DNA of 64,000 nt from Actinocatenispora comari (GCF_017312725.1 NZ_BOPO01000077.1:1-64000), one strand, 5' to 3'; shown: positions 26,717 through 36,130, counted from the first letter of the stretch. Notes: a model not told the origin generated them from the sequence alone. Translations and numbers: made by a program.

Positions 26717-26983
26717 TCAGCTGATGCCGGGCCAGCCGTTCGGCTGCACCACACCGGACTTGTCCGGCTCCGGCTCCGGCTGCTGCGGCTCGGTGGTGCC
26801 GGTGGTCTCGGTCGACTTCTCGTCGTCCGAGCGCGGCTCCTCGCGCTTCGGTGTCTCCTCGGTTGCCACGAATCCTCCTGCTTCGAGTTCGGCCAGCGTG
26901 ACGTTGTCCACCTCGACCAGATCACCGGCACGATGCCGGGCCTCCCCCGGCCCGGTCCAGTCGGCCGCCAGCCGTACCAACAC
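26717..26983 (-). CDS. Hypothetical acidic protein
   Basis: 88 residues. The N-terminal half (MLVRLAADWTGPGEARHRAG then DLVEVDNVTLAELEAGGFVA) looks like a small folded beta-rich domain. The C-terminal half is disordered and acidic, rich in Glu, Asp, Thr and Pro, ending VVQPNGWPGIS. I do not recognise the family; small proteins with a similar N-terminus occur beside phage-like genes in actinobacteria, but nothing else here is phage-like. It lies between the Crp-family gene and the cyclase, on the opposite strand to both. Confidence 0.6.
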   Translation of the reverse strand: MLVRLAADWTGPGEARHRAGDLVEVDNVTLAELEAGGFVATEETPKREEPRSDDEKSTETTGTTEPQQPEPEPDKSGVVQPNGWPGIS

Positions 26984-27207
26984 GTCAAACCTCCATCGAC
27001 CGGCATGCGTGCCAGGCGTTCACAGTTGCTCTGATCGCCGCTGACCCTACTGACCAGCATCGACATCGCCTGCGCACTGTCGCCATTCCGACCGAGAAGG
27101 CAGCCTGAAGTATCGTGCAGTGGCGGTACGTCGACAGTGCCCGGACCTCGTCGCTTCGTTCGGTTGTCGAAGCGTGACAGCATGACTTGTCGTTGCCGGG
27201 TCACCGG

Positions 27208-30200
27208 GTGCCGGTCGGCCCGTCGAGCGTCGGAAGCTGGGAGGCCGCCATCCCCGTCTCATGTGCCCACTGCGGCCGCGTCGCCGGGCCGGACGACCGG
27301 TTCTGCGGAAGCTGCGGCACGGCGCTGAGCCGGCAGTGCCCCGGCTGTGGCCGCGCGGCCGACCCCGATCTCACGTTCTGCACCGGGTGCGGGCGCCGGC
27401 TCACCGAGACCGGTGCACCGGCGGCCGGCGGCGCGGTCGGATCGAGCGGCCGGGAGGACCGCCGCCGGGTCAGCGTGCTGTTCATCGACGTGGTCAGCTT
27501 CACCCGGTTCGTCGAGCGGGCCGACCCGGAGCAGGTCCGGCAGATGCAGAGCGGGTTCTTCAGCACCGTCCGGCAGATCGTCGGCCGCTACGGCGGGCTG
27601 GTGGAGAAGTACATCGGGGACGCGGTGATGGCGCTGTTCGGAGCGCCGATCGCGACCGAGACCGCGGTGCTCGGCTGCGTGTCGGCCGCGCTCGACCTGC
27701 AACGCACCCTCGCCGGGGCGGACGCGGGTACCGAGCCGTCGTTCAGCTTCCGGATCGGCATCGCGACCGGCGAGGCGCTGGTCGACACCGCCGCCGCCCG
27801 CGACGGCGGCCAGGCGATCGCCGCCGGCGACGTGCTCAACACCGCGTCCCGGTTGCAGTCCGCGGCGCCGATCGGCGGGGTGCTGGTCGACGGCCCGACG
27901 CACGCCGCCACCGCCGACGACTTCCGGTACGAGCGGCGCGATCCGGTGGTGCTGCGCGGCCACACCGAGCCGACCGAGGTGTGGGTGCCGGTCACCTCGC
28001 TGCGCCGGCGCACCACGGTGCGCGATCAGGAGTCGACCCCGCTGGTCAACCGGGTGCACGAGCTGCGGCTGCTCACCGGTGCGCTGGAGCGGATGGTGAC
28101 CGACCGGCAGCCGCAGCTGGTCACGCTGTTCGGCCGGGCCGGCATCGGCAAGAGCCGGCTGGTCGCCGAGCTGCACCGGTACGCCGCCGCGCACGACGAC
28201 GTGCGGATCCGGTGGCACACCGGCTTCTGCCCGCCGTTCGGCGAGAACGTTACCTACTCCGCGTTCGCCGACATCGTCAAGGCCGAGGCCGGCATCCTCG
28301 ACTCCGACGACGCGGCCCGCGCCCGCGACCGGTTGCGCGCGGCGGTGTCCCGGCTGGTACCGCCGGTGGAGGCGGACCGGCTGACCAACGCGCTCGGCCC
28401 GCTGGTCGGGCTGCCCGGCGAGCAGTTGCTCGCCGAGGACACCGAGTCGGCGTGGCGGCGGTTCGTGGTGGCGCTCGCCTCCGAGCGCCCCACCGTACTG
28501 GTGGTCGAGGACCTGCACTGGGCCGACCAGACCATGGTCAGCTTCGTGGAGCGGCTCGGTTCGGCGATGCGCGACGTGCCGCTGCTGGTGCTCTGCACCT
28601 CCCGGCCGGAGCTGCTGGAGCACGAACCGGCCTGGGCGGTGGCGATCGCCGGCTCGCAGACGATCAGCCTGTCGTCGATGAACGACAAGCACATCGCCGA
28701 CATGTACGCGGCGCTGTTCGGCAAGGCGACGTTCCCCACCGACATGCTCGGCCAGCTGGTGGAACTCGCCGGCGGCAACCCGCTGTACGCGCACGAGTAC
28801 TTCCGGATGCTGCTGGAGCAGGGCACGCTGGCGCCGGCGATCGGCAGCCGGGACGGCGACGCGACGGCGTCGATCCCGGACAACGTGCACGCGGTGATCG
28901 CCAACCGGCTCGACCTGCTCGACGCGGCCGACCGGGCGGTGCTGCAGTCCGCGTCGGTGTTCGGGATGGTGTTCTGGCCGGACGCGGTGGCGAGCGCGCT
29001 GCGCCAGCCGCCGGCCGCGGTGGAGCGCGCGCTGCGCCGGCTGGAGCTGCGCGACCTGGTGCTGCAGCAGAACGAGAGCAGCCGCGAGCAGCAGACCGAG
29101 TACCGGTTCTCGCACGTGCTCATCCGCGACGTCTGCTACCAGCGGCTGCCCCGCACCGAGCGGGTGGCGCAGCATGCCCGGGCCGCGGACTGGCTGGAGG
29201 CGGCGGCCGACGCGACCGGCAGCCGCTCCTCCGACCTCGCCGAGGTGGTCGCGAACCACCGGTTCTCCGCGCACGAGATCGCCCGCACCCTCGGCATCCC
29301 GACCGCGCCGTACGCGCCGGGCGCCCGCCGCGCGCTGCACCACGCGGCCCGCCGGGCGTACGCGCTGCACGCGCCGGACATCGCCGCCGGCCACGTGGCG
29401 AAGGCGCTGCGGCTGTTCGGTGCCGACGAGGCGGACTCCGACGAGCGGCTGGAACTGGAGCTGTTCGCGGCCGAGCTGTCGTTCCTGCGCGGCGCGGACG
29501 AGTTCGTCGCCGGCGGCGGCATGGACCGGCTGGCCCGGCTGGTCGAGCGGCTGGACCGCAGCGGCAACGAGCAGGCCGCCGCGCAGGCCCTGACGGTACG
29601 CAGCCGGGTCGCGTTGATGACCGCCGACCGCACCGCCGCCGCCGGCGGGCTGGCCGAGGCGATCCGCCGGTTCGCCGGGCTGCCCGACTCCGAACCGAAG
29701 GCGAGCGCGTACGCGGATCTGGCCCGAATCCATCTGAGCAGCGCGGAGCTGCCGGCGGCGATCGAGTCGGCCGGCCGGGCCGCCGACATCGCGGCCCGGC
29801 TCGGGCTGATCGAGGTGCAGGCCAGCGCGATGATCTCGATCGGCGCGAGCCGCTACCTCGGCGGCGAGCCGGACGGGATGACGATCATGGAGCAGGCGCT
29901 GGAGACCTGCCGCCGGCTCAAGCTGCCGAGCCTGCGCCGGGCCACCCAGAACCTCGGCTCGGCGCTGCTGGAGGAGGGCGAGCTGGACCGGTCCCGGCAG
30001 CTGCTCGACGAGGGTGCGCTGGTGGAGGTCACCGACGGGCACAGCCTGACCACCAACTACGCGGCGGAGGGCAGCCGGGCGTTCCTGGCCGGTGACTGGG
30101 ACAGCACCCTGGTCGCCAACGAGGCGCTGCGGGACAGCCCGTCCGGCGCCTGGGACCTGCAGTCCCGGCTGCAGAGCATCTGGCTGCGCGCGCTGCGCGG

Positions 30201-30771
30201 CGAGCGCGCCGACGACGACCACGAGGAACTGTCCGCGGCGCTGCGGATCGCCCGGGACAGCGGTTTCCCCCGGCTGGCCTGGACCGCGTTCGGGCACGGC
30301 GCGCTCTGCCTGGCGCTGCACGACCGGCCCGGCGAGGCGGCCGAGCTGCTCGCCGACCTGGCCGCCAGCTGGCGGCGGTACCAGACGGTGCCCAGCGGCG
30401 AGTGGGTGGCGGCGGCCGGGCATGCGGCGGCGCTGGCCGGTGCGACCGCGGCCGGCACGCTGCGCGACATGCTCGCCGAGGTGCCGCGCGGCACGCCGTG
30501 GACCCGGGCCGCCGCGGCATCCGCGGCCGGGGCGCTGGCGGCCGGTACCGATCACGCCGCCGCGGCGGCCCGGCACGTCGAGGCCGCGCAGCTGTACCGC
30601 CGGATCGGCACCCGCAGCGACGAGATCCTGTCGCTCGCGGTGGCGCTCGGGCACTACACCGCGGCCGGCGTCGCCGACCGGGCCGAGCAGTACCGGCGGG
30701 AGGTGCGGATGTTCGCCGCCGCCAACCAGGCGAGCCGGCTGCTGCGGCTCGGCGGGCAGCCCCCGGCGTGA
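27208..30771 (+). CDS. Zinc-ribbon / class III nucleotide cyclase / AAA ATPase / TPR signalling protein
   Basis: About 1187 residues. N-terminal double zinc ribbon (four CxxC pairs, CAHC to CTGC, residues about 19-61). Class III cyclase domain (about 88-260) with all expected catalytic residues: metal Asp in VLFIDVVSFT (D94) and in EKYIGDAVMALFG (D138), purine Lys K134, and GDVLNTASR (Asp, Asn, Arg). An AAA/NACHT-like ATPase follows (Walker A LFGRAGIGKS near 310; Walker B LVVEDLHWAD near 435), then about 500 residues of TPR-like helices. This CyaB-like architecture is common in actinobacteria; ligand unknown. The start is uncertain: GTG 27208 is used here, TTG 27187 is possible, and the best ribosome site (GGGAGG) precedes an ATC at 27250. 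Confidence 0.9.
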   Translation: MPVGPSSVGSWEAAIPVSCAHCGRVAGPDDRFCGSCGTALSRQCPGCGRAADPDLTFCTGCGRRLTETGAPAAGGAVGSSGREDRRRVSVLFIDVVSFTRFVERADPEQVRQMQSGFFSTVRQIVGRYGGLVEKYIGDAVMALFGAPIATETAVLGCVSAALDLQRTLAGADAGTEPSFSFRIGIATGEALVDTAAARDGGQAIAAGDVLNTASRLQSAAPIGGVLVDGPTHAATADDFRYERRDPVVLRGHTEPTEVWVPVTSLRRRTTVRDQESTPLVNRVHELRLLTGALERMVTDRQPQLVTLFGRAGIGKSRLVAELHRYAAAHDDVRIRWHTGFCPPFGENVTYSAFADIVKAEAGILDSDDAARARDRLRAAVSRLVPPVEADRLTNALGPLVGLPGEQLLAEDTESAWRRFVVALASERPTVLVVEDLHWADQTMVSFVERLGSAMRDVPLLVLCTSRPELLEHEPAWAVAIAGSQTISLSSMNDKHIADMYAALFGKATFPTDMLGQLVELAGGNPLYAHEYFRMLLEQGTLAPAIGSRDGDATASIPDNVHAVIANRLDLLDAADRAVLQSASVFGMVFWPDAVASALRQPPAAVERALRRLELRDLVLQQNESSREQQTEYRFSHVLIRDVCYQRLPRTERVAQHARAADWLEAAADATGSRSSDLAEVVANHRFSAHEIARTLGIPTAPYAPGARRALHHAARRAYALHAPDIAAGHVAKALRLFGADEADSDERLELELFAAELSFLRGADEFVAGGGMDRLARLVERLDRSGNEQAAAQALTVRSRVALMTADRTAAAGGLAEAIRRFAGLPDSEPKASAYADLARIHLSSAELPAAIESAGRAADIAARLGLIEVQASAMISIGASRYLGGEPDGMTIMEQALETCRRLKLPSLRRATQNLGSALLEEGELDRSRQLLDEGALVEVTDGHSLTTNYAAEGSRAFLAGDWDSTLVANEALRDSPSGAWDLQSRLQSIWLRALRGERADDDHEELSAALRIARDSGFPRLAWTAFGHGALCLALHDRPGEAAELLADLAASWRRYQTVPSGEWVAAAGHAAALAGATAAGTLRDMLAEVPRGTPWTRAAAASAAGALAAGTDHAAAAARHVEAAQLYRRIGTRSDEILSLAVALGHYTAAGVADRAEQYRREVRMFAAANQASRLLRLGGQPPA

Positions 30772-30778
30772 CGGTCGG

Positions 30779-31513
30779 TCAGGCGGCGGTGTGCGCGGGG
30801 GCCGGCTTCTCGGCCGCCGCCTCGCCCTGGGTCGGCTTGTCCGACTTCTTGACCTTCGCGGCGTAGACGTCCACGTACTCCTGACCGGACAGCTCCATCA
30901 GGTTGTACATGATCTCGTCGGTCACCGAGCGCTCCACGAACCGGTCACCGGCCATCCCGGCGTACCGGGAGAAGTCGAGCGGCGCGCCGATGCGCATGTG
31001 CACCCGCTTGTTGAGCCGGGGCAGCTTGGCGCCGGCCGGCTGGATCTCGTGGAAGTTGACCATCGCGCACGGGATGACCGGCACCCCGGACTCCAGCGCG
31101 AGCCGGGCCACGCCGGTCTTGCCGCGGTAGAGCTGGCCGTCCGGCGAGCGGGTGCCCTCCGGGTACATGCCCCACAGCTTGCCCTCTTCGAGGACCTGCT
31201 TGCCGGCGTCGAGCGCGGCGCGGGCGGCGCGCCCGCCGGCGCGATCGACCGGTACGCACCCGATCGTGGTGAAGAACAGCCGGCTCAGCCAGCCCTTGAG
31301 GCCCTTACCGGTGAAATACTCGCTCTTGGCCATGAACCGGATCGGCCGGTGCACCATCAGCGGCAGGAACACCGAGTCGATGAACGCCACGTGGTTGCTG
31401 GCGAGGATCGCCGGACCGGTCGCGGGGACGTGCTCGAGGCCTTCGACCTTCGGCCGCCACAGCACCCGCAACCACGGACCGATCAAGATCCATTTCAGCA
31501 CCCAGTACAGCAC
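30779..31513 (-). CDS. 1-acyl-sn-glycerol-3-phosphate acyltransferase (PlsC family)
   Basis: 244 residues from GTG 31513, with GGAGAGG upstream. A membrane-associated N-terminus (VLYWVLKWILIGPWLRVLW) precedes the acyltransferase motifs: NHVAFIDSVFLP (HX4D catalytic), RFMAKSEYF, FVPEGTR-type GMYPEGTRSPDG, and VPVIPCAMVN. It makes phosphatidic acid from lysophosphatidic acid in phospholipid synthesis. The C-terminus is a Lys/Ala-rich tail. Convergent with the cyclase gene, only seven bases between stops. Confidence 0.93.
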   Translation of the reverse strand: MLYWVLKWILIGPWLRVLWRPKVEGLEHVPATGPAILASNHVAFIDSVFLPLMVHRPIRFMAKSEYFTGKGLKGWLSRLFFTTIGCVPVDRAGGRAARAALDAGKQVLEEGKLWGMYPEGTRSPDGQLYRGKTGVARLALESGVPVIPCAMVNFHEIQPAGAKLPRLNKRVHMRIGAPLDFSRYAGMAGDRFVERSVTDEIMYNLMELSGQEYVDVYAAKVKKSDKPTQGEAAAEKPAPAHTAA

Positions 31514-31737
31514 GTGGGCCTCTCCGTTCGTCGACCTACGCAAGCAGCGTACGGAGCAGGGCGGGGAGCCGGCAACGTGGCCGGAGAAGTTCTCCGCCCT
31601 GTCCATGTCGCGATTGGGCCAGGTACCGTCGGTCTGTCGGGGCTGCGACGCCGACCGCGGTGTGGCGTTGCTCCCAGCAGGCGAAGCGAACGTGGCCTCG
31701 TGCGCGGTCACCGGCCGGCGGGAAGGTGGTGGTGGGC

Positions 31738-32670
31738 ATGTCGAGCGCCGGTGGGCGTCGGCACGGTCGGCGGGACAACGGCCTGCACGCCGCCGAGTAC
31801 GCGGTGGCCGGTGACGTCGACCCGCGGGTGGGCGAGCACCTGCTCGACGTGCTCGGCCTCGCCGGCATCGCGGCGTACCTGCAACCCACCGCCGACCTGC
31901 ACCCGGTGACCCGGACCACGACCCTGCCCAGCCGCCCGATCGACCGGCTGTACGTCGATCGGGAACATCTGGACGAGGCCCGCGAATTCCTGGACAAACT
32001 GGGCCCCTCGGCGGCGCCGTCGGCGGCGATGGACCCGGCCGCCGGCGCGGCACCGGCCGGCTCCGGCGACCCGACCCGGCCCGGCGGGAGCGGCAGCGAT
32101 CCGACCGCGCCGGAACCACCCCGGCCACCCACCGCCGAACCGACCAGGTCCGAGCTGAGCGACGACGACGTGCGGGACGCCTGGGCGGCGATCGTGGCCG
32201 AGTTCGACTCGCCGAGCGCCGCGCCGGTGCCGCCCTGGCCGGTGGCCGAGGACGTCGCGGACGAGCCCGACCCGGACGGCGCCGACGACGCCGGCCGGTC
32301 CGGCGCGCCGGCCGAGCCGCCGGCCGCGAAGCCGGGGGCCGGGCTGCGGCCGGCGACCACCTGGCGCTCCGACAGCCAGCGCCCCGACCTGCTCGACGAG
32401 CTCGACGCCGAGGAGGACGAGGGGTACGAGCCGCCGCCACCGCCGCCGATCCCCCGCCCCTCGCTGTACACCGCGATCGCCGTGCTGGCGATCGCGGGTG
32501 GTCTGGTGCTGTGCATCCGGCCGGAGCTGCTGTCCGGCATCGGCCTCAACGACCGCACCGGGATGGCGCTCGGGTTCTGCGTGCTGCTGGCCGGATTCGT
32601 GACCCTGGTGGTGCGGCTGCGCTCGGGTGACGACGAGGACTCCGACGACGACGACGGCGCGGTCGTCTGA
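31738..32670 (+). CDS. DUF308-type membrane protein with long disordered region
   Basis: 310 residues. Residues about 1-90 form a small alpha/beta domain (AEYAVAGDVDPRVGEHLLDV, then RLYVDREHLDEAREFLDKL), reminiscent of ferredoxin-like dsDNA or ligand-binding domains. About 90-240 is Pro/Asp/Glu-rich and disordered. Two C-terminal helices (LYTAIAVLAIAGGLVLCI, MALGFCVLLAGFVTLVVRL) anchor it, followed by an acidic tail (GDDEDSDDDDG). I recall this architecture, annotated DUF308, beside plsC in other Micromonosporaceae. Function unknown. The start could also be one of three GTG codons just upstream. Confidence 0.75.
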   Translation: MSSAGGRRHGRRDNGLHAAEYAVAGDVDPRVGEHLLDVLGLAGIAAYLQPTADLHPVTRTTTLPSRPIDRLYVDREHLDEAREFLDKLGPSAAPSAAMDPAAGAAPAGSGDPTRPGGSGSDPTAPEPPRPPTAEPTRSELSDDDVRDAWAAIVAEFDSPSAAPVPPWPVAEDVADEPDPDGADDAGRSGAPAEPPAAKPGAGLRPATTWRSDSQRPDLLDELDAEEDEGYEPPPPPPIPRPSLYTAIAVLAIAGGLVLCIRPELLSGIGLNDRTGMALGFCVLLAGFVTLVVRLRSGDDEDSDDDDGAVV

Positions 32671-32797
32671 CACGGCGAACCCGACGGGTCGCCGGGGGGC
32701 AGGCCCCACCACCGACACGGCAGAGTGCCGGATGGGCCGCCGGGGGCCCGTCGCATAGCGTTCTCACCGACCAGCCCCCAGCGCAGAGGACAGCCCG

Positions 32798-33598
32798 ATG
32801 CCCGCTCAGCCTGACCGCCAGCGCCGCCTGCTCATCCCCGCCGTGGCCTTCGTCGTCCTGCTGCTGGCGATCGGCTCCGCCGTCGCGTTCGGCCTGCGCC
32901 AGGCGCTGCACCCGGCGCACCGCGCCGACCACACCAGCACGTACCACAAGGTGACCCGGCTGTCGGTCGACACCAAGTCGGCGGACGTGCGGGTCCGGCG
33001 CGGTACCGGCTCGGCGGTGACGGTGGCGAGCCATCTGGAGTGGAGCTCGGACACGCCGAAGGTGACGTCGTCGGTGCACGCCGGCACCCTGTCCGTCGGC
33101 ACCTCGCCCTGCCGCGGTACCCAGTTCGGCATCCAGATCTGCCGGATCCGGATCACCGTGACGGTGCCCGCCACCGTGCCGGCGTCGCTGCGCACCGACT
33201 CGGGCGACCTGACCGTCAGCGACCTGTCCGGGCCGGTCGACGCGCAGGCCGACAGCGGCGACGTCCGGGTGACCGGGCTGTCCGGCCCGCTCACGGTCAG
33301 GTCCGACTCCGGCAACGTCGAGGGCGACGAGCTGGCCTCGACGAAGGTGCGGTTCGACGCCGACTCCGGCGACGCGAAGCTGCGCTTCGTCACCGCGCCC
33401 TCGTCGGTGATCGGGAAGGCCGACTCGGGCAACGTCACGATCGAACTGCCGACCGCGCCCGGCGGGTACGACCTGGCGGTGCACGCCGACTCCGGCGACG
33501 TGCACCTGCCGCCGGAGGGTGTCCGGAAGAGCTCGCCCCGCAAGGTCCAGGCGGTGGCCGACTCGGGCGACGTCACCATCCGCTACGGCGCCGCCTGA
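32798..33598 (+). CDS. DUF4097-type adhesin-like beta-repeat protein
   Basis: 266 residues. Signal anchor at about 10-33 (LLIPAVAFVVLLLAIGSAVA). The rest is a right-handed beta-solenoid of the DUF4097 type: the motif [T/A/S]DSG[D/N]x recurs seven times (TDSGDL, ADSGDV, SDSGNV, ADSGDA, ADSGNV, ADSGDV, ADSGDV) at 17-30-residue intervals. One Cys pair (SPCRGTQFGIQICRI) may form a disulfide. Probably exposed outside the membrane. In Bacilli and actinobacteria, such domains occur in envelope-stress (LiaG-like) proteins; the role here is not known. Confidence 0.86.
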   Translation: MPAQPDRQRRLLIPAVAFVVLLLAIGSAVAFGLRQALHPAHRADHTSTYHKVTRLSVDTKSADVRVRRGTGSAVTVASHLEWSSDTPKVTSSVHAGTLSVGTSPCRGTQFGIQICRIRITVTVPATVPASLRTDSGDLTVSDLSGPVDAQADSGDVRVTGLSGPLTVRSDSGNVEGDELASTKVRFDADSGDAKLRFVTAPSSVIGKADSGNVTIELPTAPGGYDLAVHADSGDVHLPPEGVRKSSPRKVQAVADSGDVTIRYGAA

Positions 33599-33700
33599 CC
33601 GCCGCCCGGCCGGGAGCCTGGTCCGGGCCCGGGCCGGACAGTCGAAGGCTCACCCACCACACGCTCCGGCCGGGGCCGGGCCGGCCGGAGCGCAGTCAGA

Positions 33701-33812
33701 CTCCGGCCGGACCACGGGCAAGCTCCGGCCGGACCGCGGGCAGACTCCGGCCGGACCGCGGGCAGGCTCCGGCCGGAGTCGCGGTCAGGCTCCGGCCGGG
33801 ACCGCGGGCAGG
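33701..33812. repeat. 22-bp tandem repeat array between convergent genes
   Basis: Five units starting at 33701, 33723, 33745, 33767 and 33790 (22, 22, 22, 23, 23 bp), consensus CTCCGGCCGGACCGCGGGCA plus GG. The last unit and a half covers the stop and final codons of the minus-strand gene, so the array encodes its C-terminal PAVPAGA. Confidence 0.88.
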
Positions 33813-34498
33813 GCGGTGCCGAGCCACGCCAGGATCGGCGCCGGGTCGGGCAGCGCGCCGCCGGCCGCCGACAGCCACTCCGACTGCGCGCTGTAGCGCA
33901 CCGCGAGCGCGCTGAGCGCCTTGTGCTCGCCGCCGTCCGCGGACGCGAACAGCAGCGGCGGCGAGACGGACGGCAGCCGCGGATCGCGGCCGAGCAACAG
34001 CGTGGCGCCGAGCCGGGGCCGGTTCAGCAGCGCACCGATGCCCGGCATCCGGCGGCCGGGCAGGCCGACCGGGTCGATCAGCACCGCGGCGGCGGCCGGG
34101 TACCGGTGCAGCGCGTGCGCCACCACCCAGGCGCCGGTACCGCGGCCGACCAGTATCGCCCGGCGCGGCAGCGCCACCGCCTCCTGCACCACGTCGTGTA
34201 CCCACTCGCGCCGGGTCACCGCGAACCGTGGCCCCGGCCGTACCGTGGCGCCCAGGCCGCGCGGGCTGACCGCGGCGGCGAGGTGGCCGGCCTCGGCGGC
34301 GGCGCCGAGCCACGGCTGCAGCGCCGCGGCTCCGCCGGGATCGTGGATGTCGGCGACGAACAGGATCGGCGGCGCGTCCGTCTCCGCCGACGGCGCCGCC
34401 CGCAGCACCTGCCGGGTCGTCGGCCGCACCGGGCGGGCCCACTCCCATCGCCGCCACACCCGGGTCGGCGCGACCCGCGCCGTCACCTCGCCGCTCAC
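33785..34498 (-). CDS. Alpha/beta hydrolase-fold protein lacking the nucleophile Ser
   Basis: 237 residues. ILFVADIHDPGGAAAL corresponds to the oxyanion strand and AILVGRGTGAWVVAHAL to the nucleophile elbow. The usual G-x-S-x-G reads GRGTG here, so the serine is absent. A late Asp (VLIDPVGLPG) remains; no clear catalytic His is visible. It is likely a non-hydrolytic member, perhaps a binding or scaffold protein, or it uses Thr; this is inference. The 22-bp repeat array reaches into its 3' end. Next gene on the strand is the flavin monooxygenase. Confidence 0.65.
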   Translation of the reverse strand: MSGEVTARVAPTRVWRRWEWARPVRPTTRQVLRAAPSAETDAPPILFVADIHDPGGAAALQPWLGAAAEAGHLAAAVSPRGLGATVRPGPRFAVTRREWVHDVVQEAVALPRRAILVGRGTGAWVVAHALHRYPAAAAVLIDPVGLPGRRMPGIGALLNRPRLGATLLLGRDPRLPSVSPPLLFASADGGEHKALSALAVRYSAQSEWLSAAGGALPDPAPILAWLGTALPAVPAGA

Positions 34499-34556
34499 TT
34501 CGTCCCCTCCCGTGCCGTACCGCTGACCAGATCCGCTCCGCCGCGTTCCCGCCGGT

Positions 34557-35951
34557 TCACGCCGACCGCTCCAGACTGGCCAGCGCCTGCCCGAGCGCGG
34601 CGAGGTACCGGTGGTGCCCGACGTCGAACCGGTGCCGGGCGGTCGCGGCCATCCGGGTCTGCAGGTACCGGCGGTCGAGGTCGCGCTCGGCCCGGCGCAG
34701 CAGCGCGTCGGCCCGGGCCGGCGACTCGATCCGGGACCGCAGCAGCCGGGCGATCAGCACCGTCTGCCAGTGCACCAGGCCGAACTGGCCGGAGTCCGGG
34801 TCGATCAGCCCGGCCACCGACAGCGTCGGCCGCTTCGGGTTGAGCAGCTGCAGGTAGAGCCGCGGCTTCTGCTCGTCGCCGCCGAGATGCTCCGGCGCCA
34901 GGAAGTCGAACCGCGGCCGGTACCCGGTGGCGAACACCACCAGCTGCGGGTCGGCGTCGCTGCCGTCGGTGAACAGCACCCGGTTGGAGGTGAACTCGGC
35001 GATCGACGGTTTGGGGATCACGTCGCCGTGCCCCAGGTGGTACACGAGCTGGCTGGTGACCACCGGATGCGCGGTGAACGGCCGGTGCGTCGGTCTGGAC
35101 AGCCCGAACCGGGCCGGCCGGCCGGCGGTGAGTCGCAGCAGCGCCCGGTAGCCGAGCCGGCGCGCCCACAGCGGCAGCCGCAGCGCCCGGGTCAGGTCGT
35201 CGAGCTGGTCGGCGGGCCGCCCCAGCAGGTACTTGGGGGTCAGCCACTCGCCGTGCCGGGTGGAGTGCCAGGCGGTACCGGCCTGCTGGGCGGCGGCGAC
35301 CGCGATGTCGCAGCCGGAGTTGCCGCCGCCGATCACCAGCACCCGCTTGCCGCGCAGCTGGGCCGGATCGGAGTACGCCGCGGAGTGGATGACCTCGCCG
35401 GTGAACGTCTCCTGCCCCGGGTACTCCGGCCGGTACGGGTGCCACAGGTGGCCGTTCGCCACCACCACCGCCGCGTACCGCAGGGTGCGGCTCGGCCCGC
35501 CGCCGGTGCCGCGCACGGTGATCTCCCAGCGGTGCCCGTCGGTCGCGGCGACCTCGACCACCTCGGTACCGAACCAGACGTGCTCGCGCAGGCCGAAGTG
35601 GTCGGCGTAGCGCTCCAGGTAGGCGAGCACCCGCCGGTGGTCCGGATAGTCCGGATAGGAGTCCGGCATCGGAAAGTCCGGGAACTGGGTGAACGGGCGG
35701 CTGGACACCATGTGCAGGCCGAGGTACATCGGGCTGCGGTCGGCGCCGACGTCCCACCCGCCGCCGACCCCGGTCTCCCGCTCGTAGCAGTCGACCTCGA
35801 AGCCGTGCTCGCGCAGGTTCTTCACTGCGGCGAGCCCGGACGACCCGGCACCGATCACGCACACCGCGTCGCCCCGGTCGTACACGCTGCGCCCGGCTGG
35901 TCCGGCCGGCTCGGTGGATCGGTCCTCGTCGATGCCGCCACCGTCGGTCAC
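34557..35951 (-). CDS. Flavin-containing monooxygenase
   Basis: 464 residues from GTG 35951, with AAGGAGG upstream. FAD-binding VCVIGAGSSGLAAVKNL near residue 30, FMO/BVMO-type identity motif FTGEVIHSAAY, NADPH-binding VLVIGGGNSGCDIA and the C-terminal FATGYRP. Length and layout fit class B flavoprotein monooxygenases that oxygenate soft nucleophiles or ketones. The first about 25 residues are a disordered acidic tail. Divergent from the TIGR00300 gene; downstream is the degenerate alpha/beta hydrolase. Substrate unknown. Confidence 0.92.
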   Translation of the reverse strand: MTDGGGIDEDRSTEPAGPAGRSVYDRGDAVCVIGAGSSGLAAVKNLREHGFEVDCYERETGVGGGWDVGADRSPMYLGLHMVSSRPFTQFPDFPMPDSYPDYPDHRRVLAYLERYADHFGLREHVWFGTEVVEVAATDGHRWEITVRGTGGGPSRTLRYAAVVVANGHLWHPYRPEYPGQETFTGEVIHSAAYSDPAQLRGKRVLVIGGGNSGCDIAVAAAQQAGTAWHSTRHGEWLTPKYLLGRPADQLDDLTRALRLPLWARRLGYRALLRLTAGRPARFGLSRPTHRPFTAHPVVTSQLVYHLGHGDVIPKPSIAEFTSNRVLFTDGSDADPQLVVFATGYRPRFDFLAPEHLGGDEQKPRLYLQLLNPKRPTLSVAGLIDPDSGQFGLVHWQTVLIARLLRSRIESPARADALLRRAERDLDRRYLQTRMAATARHRFDVGHHRYLAALGQALASLERSA

Positions 35952-36130
35952 GCTTGCATCCTCCTTGCCGGTCTCCGGTTGTCCCCCGCACGCTGACAGC
36001 GCAGCGTGATGAATACTCGCGAGCATTGGGCGAGTTGTCCACCCCCTCCCCCGGCGGCCGGCGCCGGCCGTGGCCTACCTTGCAGGGAGGCGCACCAGCA
36101 ACGGGGCTGGCGGCAGTCGTGGGGGTGGGC

